From Sphingomonas sp. UNC305MFCol5.2 (GTDB taxonomy: Bacteria > Pseudomonadota > Alphaproteobacteria > Sphingomonadales > Sphingomonadaceae), in assembly GCF_000712135.1 (NCBI RefSeq), contig NZ_JOOE01000001.1:1488001-1552000 (forward strand): DNA of 64,000 bases, written 5' to 3'. Below the pieces are notes generated by a model that searched no databases, was not told the origin of the DNA, and saw only the letters and a program-made list of their open reading frames with translations. Both the position numbers and the translations under genes were made by a program. Shown piece after piece: positions 60,010 through 64,000 of this stretch. Each line of letters opens with the position of its first letter. Position 1 is the stretch's first letter.

Positions 60010-61917
60010 TCAATTCTTCGTAGGCGCAGCGCTGCCAGGCGTGCCGAGACGCTTGCGCAGTCGATCCAGCTCGAAGATCGCCGTGGCGGGCGTGTAGGTG
60101 CCGGTGAGCACTGCCTCGAGATACCGCCCGGCGAGGCGCGCATAATCGTCATCGCCCCGGGCCGCGCGGCGCACGGAATCGAGTACGGCACGCGACGCTT
60201 CGCCGACAAAGGTGAGCGCGTTGATCGCCGAAAGCTGGATCTGCCACGACGGCGCCGCGTCTAGGATGCCGGCAAGAGCATGGACTCCTTCGGCCTCGCC
60301 GAGCCGGGCCACGGCTTCCGCGGCGACGATCCGGACATTGGGGGCGTCGTCGCGGCGCATGATCGATCGCAACGCTGTCAGCTCGCTTCGCGCGGCTTCG
60401 CCTAGGACCAGCATACCGGTCGCCGCCCAGTAGCGAAGAACCGGGACCGGACTCGCCAAATGCTCGCGCAGCATCGTCAGCCGGCCGGGATCCCGGCTTG
60501 CAGCCGCGCCCGCCAGCCGCATCACCGATTTCAGCGGATAGACGGCAGGATTGCGGCTTTCGACATAGCCCTCCCCCGCCATGCCTTCGGGCAGGAAGCC
60601 ATTGTCGTGGATCGCGACCATGTGTGCATCGAGCGCATCCCGCATCGACTTGAGCATGCGCACCGCGGCCGGATCGCCCGCCCGGTTGGCGATCTGGTGC
60701 GGATCGCCGCGCAGATCGTAAAGCTCCTCGAACGGCTTGGGTTCGAAGAAGCGGCGCTGCACGGCATCGAGCGTGCCGGCACGATACGCCGTCTCCCAGT
60801 CCTGATAACCCTGCGCCTGCCATTCATAGGCCTGGTGTTGCCCCCAGGGGCGGTGCGGCATGTAGTTGCGGATATAGCGCCAGCGGCCGTCGGTGACGGT
60901 GCGCGAGAAATCGATGCGCTCGTCCATGCGGTTGCGCATGCCGAACGCCCAGCGCTGCGGCGCGCCGACGCGCTTGCCCAGCAACGGGCGGCCAGGCATC
61001 TGCGGCGGCTGCGCGGCGCCGGCGATCGAAAGCAATGTGGGGGCGAGATCGATGAACGTGACCGGGCTGTCGATCACCTTGCCGGGGCCCACGGGCATCA
61101 AGTGGCGCCATTTGGGCGGGACATAGATGACCAGCTCGCACCGCAGCCCTTCGTCGTAGCAATAGCGCTTCGAGCGCGGCAGGACGCCGCCATTGTCGGA
61201 ATAATGGAAAACGATGGTGTCGTCAGCGAGGCCGTCGGCCTCGAGCTCGGCGAGCCGGGCGGCGAGTTGCCCGTCCATCTTCTCCATCAAGTTGTGATAG
61301 CTCGCGAAATCCCGGCGGATGCCGGTTGTGTCCGGCAGGAACGGCGGAAGCACGATCATCTCCGGCGTCACGCGCCCGGGCGTCGGCGTGAACAATTGCG
61401 ATTCATGCGTGGTCTCGTAGTTGAACACCGCCATGAACGGCTTGCCCGCCGGCCGCTTGCGCCAATGACCCTCAGCGCCCTGCACGTCCCAGATCTTCGC
61501 TGGATCGACGTCGCAATTGTAATCGGTCTTGCTGGCATTGGTGCAGAAATAGCCCGCCGCGCGCATCAACTCGGGATAGGTACGGAATTCGGGCGGTAGC
61601 TTTGCGTTGGCCCGCATCTGGTTCGCGGGCGCGCAGCTTTCGGGATAGATGCCCGTCAGGATAGCGAAGCGCGAGGGCGCGCAGACGGGAGCGTTCGAAT
61701 AGACGTTGCGATAGAGCACGCCCTTGCGCGCCAGCGCGTCGATCGTCGGCGTATGCGCCAGCCGGTCGCCATAGGCGCCGGCGAACGGATTGTTGTCCTC
61801 GCTGACCAGCCACAGGATGTTCGGCCGTCCCGCGGTGGCCGCCGACGCGGTGCGCGCGGCGACGGTCGCTGCGGCGGCGAGGCCGATCATCCCGCGGCGA
61901 TTGATCCGGCCACTCAT
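60010..61917 (-). CDS. Sulfatase with C-terminal HEAT-like repeats, Tat-exported
   Basis: A 635-residue sulfatase. A Tat signal (NRRGMIGLAAAATVAA) precedes RPNILWLVSEDNNPFAGAYGD; the usual Asp-Asp is Glu-Asp here. The formylglycine site is Cys79 in APVCAPSRFAILTG. Later motifs are VFHYSDNGGVLPRSKR and VTFIDLAPTLLSIAG. The last 150 residues have repeated helical units (VLRYWAATGMLVLGE, VRIVAAEAVARLGEAEG, IQLSAINALTFVGE) typical of HEAT repeats, an addition found in some heparan- or other polysaccharide sulfatases. The ATG overlaps the preceding sulfatase stop as ATGA. Confidence 0.93.
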   Translation of the reverse strand: MSGRINRRGMIGLAAAATVAARTASAATAGRPNILWLVSEDNNPFAGAYGDRLAHTPTIDALARKGVLYRNVYSNAPVCAPSRFAILTGIYPESCAPANQMRANAKLPPEFRTYPELMRAAGYFCTNASKTDYNCDVDPAKIWDVQGAEGHWRKRPAGKPFMAVFNYETTHESQLFTPTPGRVTPEMIVLPPFLPDTTGIRRDFASYHNLMEKMDGQLAARLAELEADGLADDTIVFHYSDNGGVLPRSKRYCYDEGLRCELVIYVPPKWRHLMPVGPGKVIDSPVTFIDLAPTLLSIAGAAQPPQMPGRPLLGKRVGAPQRWAFGMRNRMDERIDFSRTVTDGRWRYIRNYMPHRPWGQHQAYEWQAQGYQDWETAYRAGTLDAVQRRFFEPKPFEELYDLRGDPHQIANRAGDPAAVRMLKSMRDALDAHMVAIHDNGFLPEGMAGEGYVESRNPAVYPLKSVMRLAGAAASRDPGRLTMLREHLASPVPVLRYWAATGMLVLGEAARSELTALRSIMRRDDAPNVRIVAAEAVARLGEAEGVHALAGILDAAPSWQIQLSAINALTFVGEASRAVLDSVRRAARGDDDYARLAGRYLEAVLTGTYTPATAIFELDRLRKRLGTPGSAAPTKN

Positions 61918-63617
61918 TGCTCGTCCAGCTTCTCTTGCCCGAGCCGCGCCACCGGCGCGAACGGGCGCCCCTCCGCTTTGGCTTTCTGCTTGGCCGGGCT
62001 GTCGGGCAGGATGTCGTCGAGCCGATCGGCACGATTGGGCTCGACCAGCCATTCGTCGGGGAATTGCGCGGCGCCGGGTCCGGTGCGGCTGCGGCGGACG
62101 CTGCCGATCGCCCGGCGCTCCCCATAGGGAATCGCATGCCGCCCCTCGCGATCGGCGAGCTGCGCGAACAGGGCCTTGCGCAGATCGATCTTGGCCTGAA
62201 GGTACGCGGGGTCGTTGATCAGGTTATTGCGCTCGTCGGGATCGCGCGCGAGGTCGTATAGTTCGTCGGTGTCGTAGATGCCGTAATATTGGATATATTT
62301 CATGTCGCCGCGCTGGATCGCGAAGGTCCCCGGCGTCATCGGAAAGCTCCACTCCCAATAATATTCATAGACGAAGTCCTGCGGCGCCCAGTCCTTCGCC
62401 GCGATGCGGCCGGTGATCAGCGGCAACGCACTCTTGCCTTCGAAATTGGCGGGACGCTCGACCCCGGCGAGGTCGAGGAAGGTCGGGGCATAATCGAGAT
62501 TGCGGATTCGCCCGGGGTTGGTCGCCCCCGCCGCCACGCTGCCGGGCTGCCACACGAGCAGCGGCACGCGGACCGAGCCCTGATAGGCGTTGCGCTTGTC
62601 GATCAGCCCGTGATCGCCGATCAGGAAGCCATTGTCGGAGGTGAAGACGACCATCGTATCGCGGTCGAGCTTGTGCTGGCGCAGATAGTCGAAGATCCGC
62701 CCCAGACTGTCGTCCACCGCCGACAAGGTCGAATAATAATAGCGCAGATACTCCGTCATCTTCATGTCGGAGTTGTAGAAGAAATCGATGCCGTGCCAGG
62801 TATTGCGCTGGTTGTAGACCCACATCGGCTTGCCGCGCCGGTTCTCCGGCGTGTCGGCGGCGGTGTCGGGGATCTTGAACGTCACCTTGTCATACTGGCC
62901 GCGATGCCGCGGTGCGGGCAGCGGATCGGAATGCACCGCCTTGTGGCTGAGATAGAGGAAGAAGGGCTTCGACTTGTCGCGCTCCTTGTCCAGCCAGTTC
63001 ATCGCATAGTCGGTCAGCTCGTCGGTGATATAGCCCCGCTGCGGAACCTCGCGCCCGTCGACGTTCAGCATGTTGCGCTTGCCGGCGGCCGCGGCCGATG
63101 CCGGAATGCCGGTCGTCGGATAATAGGCACCCTGCCCGCGAAAGCTCACCCATTTGTCGAAGCCCGGCCGGGGATCGTCATTGTCGCTCCCCATATGCCA
63201 TTTGCCGATGAACGACGTCTGGTAACCGGCCTTTTGCAGCAGCGCCGGGAAATAGGTCAGCCCGGCCTCGGACGAATTGTTGTTGTCGACGATGCGGTGG
63301 TTACGCGCCGTCTCGCCGGTCAGGATCGTGGCGCGGCTCGGCGAGCAGAGCGAGGAAGTGACTACGGCATTCGGAAAATAGCTCCCTTCGCGCGCCATGC
63401 GATCGATATTGGGCGTGCGGAGCTGCGGTTGGAGGAAACCCATGCCGTCGTAGCGCAAATCATCGACGATCACGAAGATGACGTTCTTTGGCTTGGCGGC
63501 GGCGGACGTCGCGGCCCTTGCCGGAGCGGGCCTGGACGTCTCTTGCGCCAGCAGCGGCGCGGCGGCACCCGCCAGGCCGATGGCAGCGCATAACAGACTG
63601 GCGCGAAAACGGGACAT
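61914..63617 (-). CDS. Sulfatase, Sec-exported
   Basis: A 567-residue sulfatase. A Sec signal (MSRFRASLLCAAIGLAGAAAP) precedes the core NVIFVIVDDLRYDGMGF. The formylglycine site is Cys91 in SSLCSPSRATILTGE; FIGKWHMGSDNDDPRPG and MVVFTSDNGFLIGDHGLIDK supply metal and substrate residues. The segment YEYYWEWSFPMTPGTFAI resembles glycan sulfatases of the N-sulfoglucosamine or idurono-type groups, but the substrate cannot be fixed. GGAG lies before the ATG at 63617. It lies 46 bases after a further sulfatase gene. Confidence 0.93.
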   Translation of the reverse strand: MSRFRASLLCAAIGLAGAAAPLLAQETSRPAPARAATSAAAKPKNVIFVIVDDLRYDGMGFLQPQLRTPNIDRMAREGSYFPNAVVTSSLCSPSRATILTGETARNHRIVDNNNSSEAGLTYFPALLQKAGYQTSFIGKWHMGSDNDDPRPGFDKWVSFRGQGAYYPTTGIPASAAAAGKRNMLNVDGREVPQRGYITDELTDYAMNWLDKERDKSKPFFLYLSHKAVHSDPLPAPRHRGQYDKVTFKIPDTAADTPENRRGKPMWVYNQRNTWHGIDFFYNSDMKMTEYLRYYYSTLSAVDDSLGRIFDYLRQHKLDRDTMVVFTSDNGFLIGDHGLIDKRNAYQGSVRVPLLVWQPGSVAAGATNPGRIRNLDYAPTFLDLAGVERPANFEGKSALPLITGRIAAKDWAPQDFVYEYYWEWSFPMTPGTFAIQRGDMKYIQYYGIYDTDELYDLARDPDERNNLINDPAYLQAKIDLRKALFAQLADREGRHAIPYGERRAIGSVRRSRTGPGAAQFPDEWLVEPNRADRLDDILPDSPAKQKAKAEGRPFAPVARLGQEKLDEQ

Positions 63618-63663
63618 CACAATTCTCCAACTCACCTGATCGTTCGAGCCGGGCCCGTGCCGG

Positions 63664-64000
63664 TCAGGAATCCTCTCCAATGGCACTCGAGGCGGGGCCG
63701 CACCCCGCCTCGATCGCGGGAAGTTTGGGATCGCGCGAGGGCCGGCCGACGCACATCGGGAAGCGTTCCTTGCTGAACGGGACGTTCGGCGTCTCGTGCA
63801 GGATCTTCTCGAAGGCCGTGCGGCGCTCGCGATCCGCCGCCGTCATCCGTTCGGGGGAAATCTCGGTCTCCACGCCGCTCGCCGGATCGAGCGCGACGAA
63901 GCGTCCGTCGCCATAGAGCTTGCGCGTCGCATCGAACACGAAGCGCGCAGGGCGCGCCAGCCAGCGCGGGTCATAATGCATGAAGATCGAGTCGCGGACG
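63664..64000 (-). CDS. Sulfatase, C-terminal part, cut by the window edge
   Basis: About 112 residues of a protein that continues beyond the window. The segments VRDSIFMHYDPRW, ARFVFDATRKLYGDGRF and ERRTAFEKILHETPNVPFSKERF match the C-terminal part of arylsulfatases, with the standard HYDPRW strand and the KLYGDGRF strand. The active site lies outside the window. An ATG at 63979-63981 within this frame is internal, not a start. It leads the operon that holds the other three sulfatases. Confidence 0.8.
   Translation of the reverse strand, partial: VRDSIFMHYDPRWLARPARFVFDATRKLYGDGRFVALDPASGVETEISPERMTAADRERRTAFEKILHETPNVPFSKERFPMCVGRPSRDPKLPAIEAGCGPASSAIGEDS

Overview
The window is GC-rich, densely coded DNA from a Gram-negative bacterium. 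Its gene content points to an alphaproteobacterium of the Sphingomonas type. The signs are several large TonB-dependent receptors, a FecI/FecR/receptor set, a SigF/NrsF-controlled bufferin locus, a CHASE2 kinase paired with a FecR protein, and dispersed inverted repeats of the kind common in sphingomonads. This placement is inferred from gene content, not measured. No rRNA, intact tRNA, CRISPR array, transposase or phage gene was seen.

Layout. 1-9.3 kb: housekeeping (pth, ychF), a lipoprotein, a DUF808 membrane protein, an OmpR-type two-component pair, and a carbonic anhydrase coupled to a SulP transporter. 9.3-15.8 kb: an ECF sigma factor, FecR-type anti-sigma, TonB receptor and PhoD phosphatase, which looks like cell-surface signalling tied to organic phosphate. 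16.1-19.4 kb: an arginase-fold protein with altered metal ligands and an MHYT hybrid kinase. 19.7-22.9 kb: a three-gene oxidoreductase/hydrolase operon that fits a periplasmic 3-keto-glycoside route. 23.0-27.2 kb: a bufferin (copper metallophore) locus under SigF/NrsF, with three matching sigma-F-type promoters. 27.5-33.2 kb: a lone receiver, then a response regulator, a LysM-FecR protein and a CHASE2 kinase, and a small lipoprotein. 33.3-34.7 kb: decayed DNA with an outer-membrane pseudogene, operator-like repeats and a tRNA-like scrap. 34.8-38.5 kb: an ECF sigma factor, anti-sigma, subtilase, porin-like protein and cupredoxin.

38.5-53.3 kb holds two divergent operons that look like one specialised biosynthetic and export locus. 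The leftward arm has two B12-binding-type radical SAM enzymes, three class I methyltransferases, an amidohydrolase, an outer-membrane barrel and a TylF-type methyltransferase. The rightward arm has an HPr-kinase-like protein, two glycosyltransferases, an ABC exporter, a 55-residue ORF and a nucleotidyltransferase-fold protein. Nearly all genes overlap by four bases. This is the best candidate here for an undescribed system. A nucleotidyltransferase pseudogene and further decayed DNA follow. 54.6-64 kb is a sulfated-glycan island: four sulfatases (the last cut by the window edge), a formylglycine-generating enzyme and a TonB receptor.

Starts were chosen from ribosome-binding sites, signal peptides and overlaps, so several lie inside longer open frames. 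All family calls come from reading the sequence; no searches were run.
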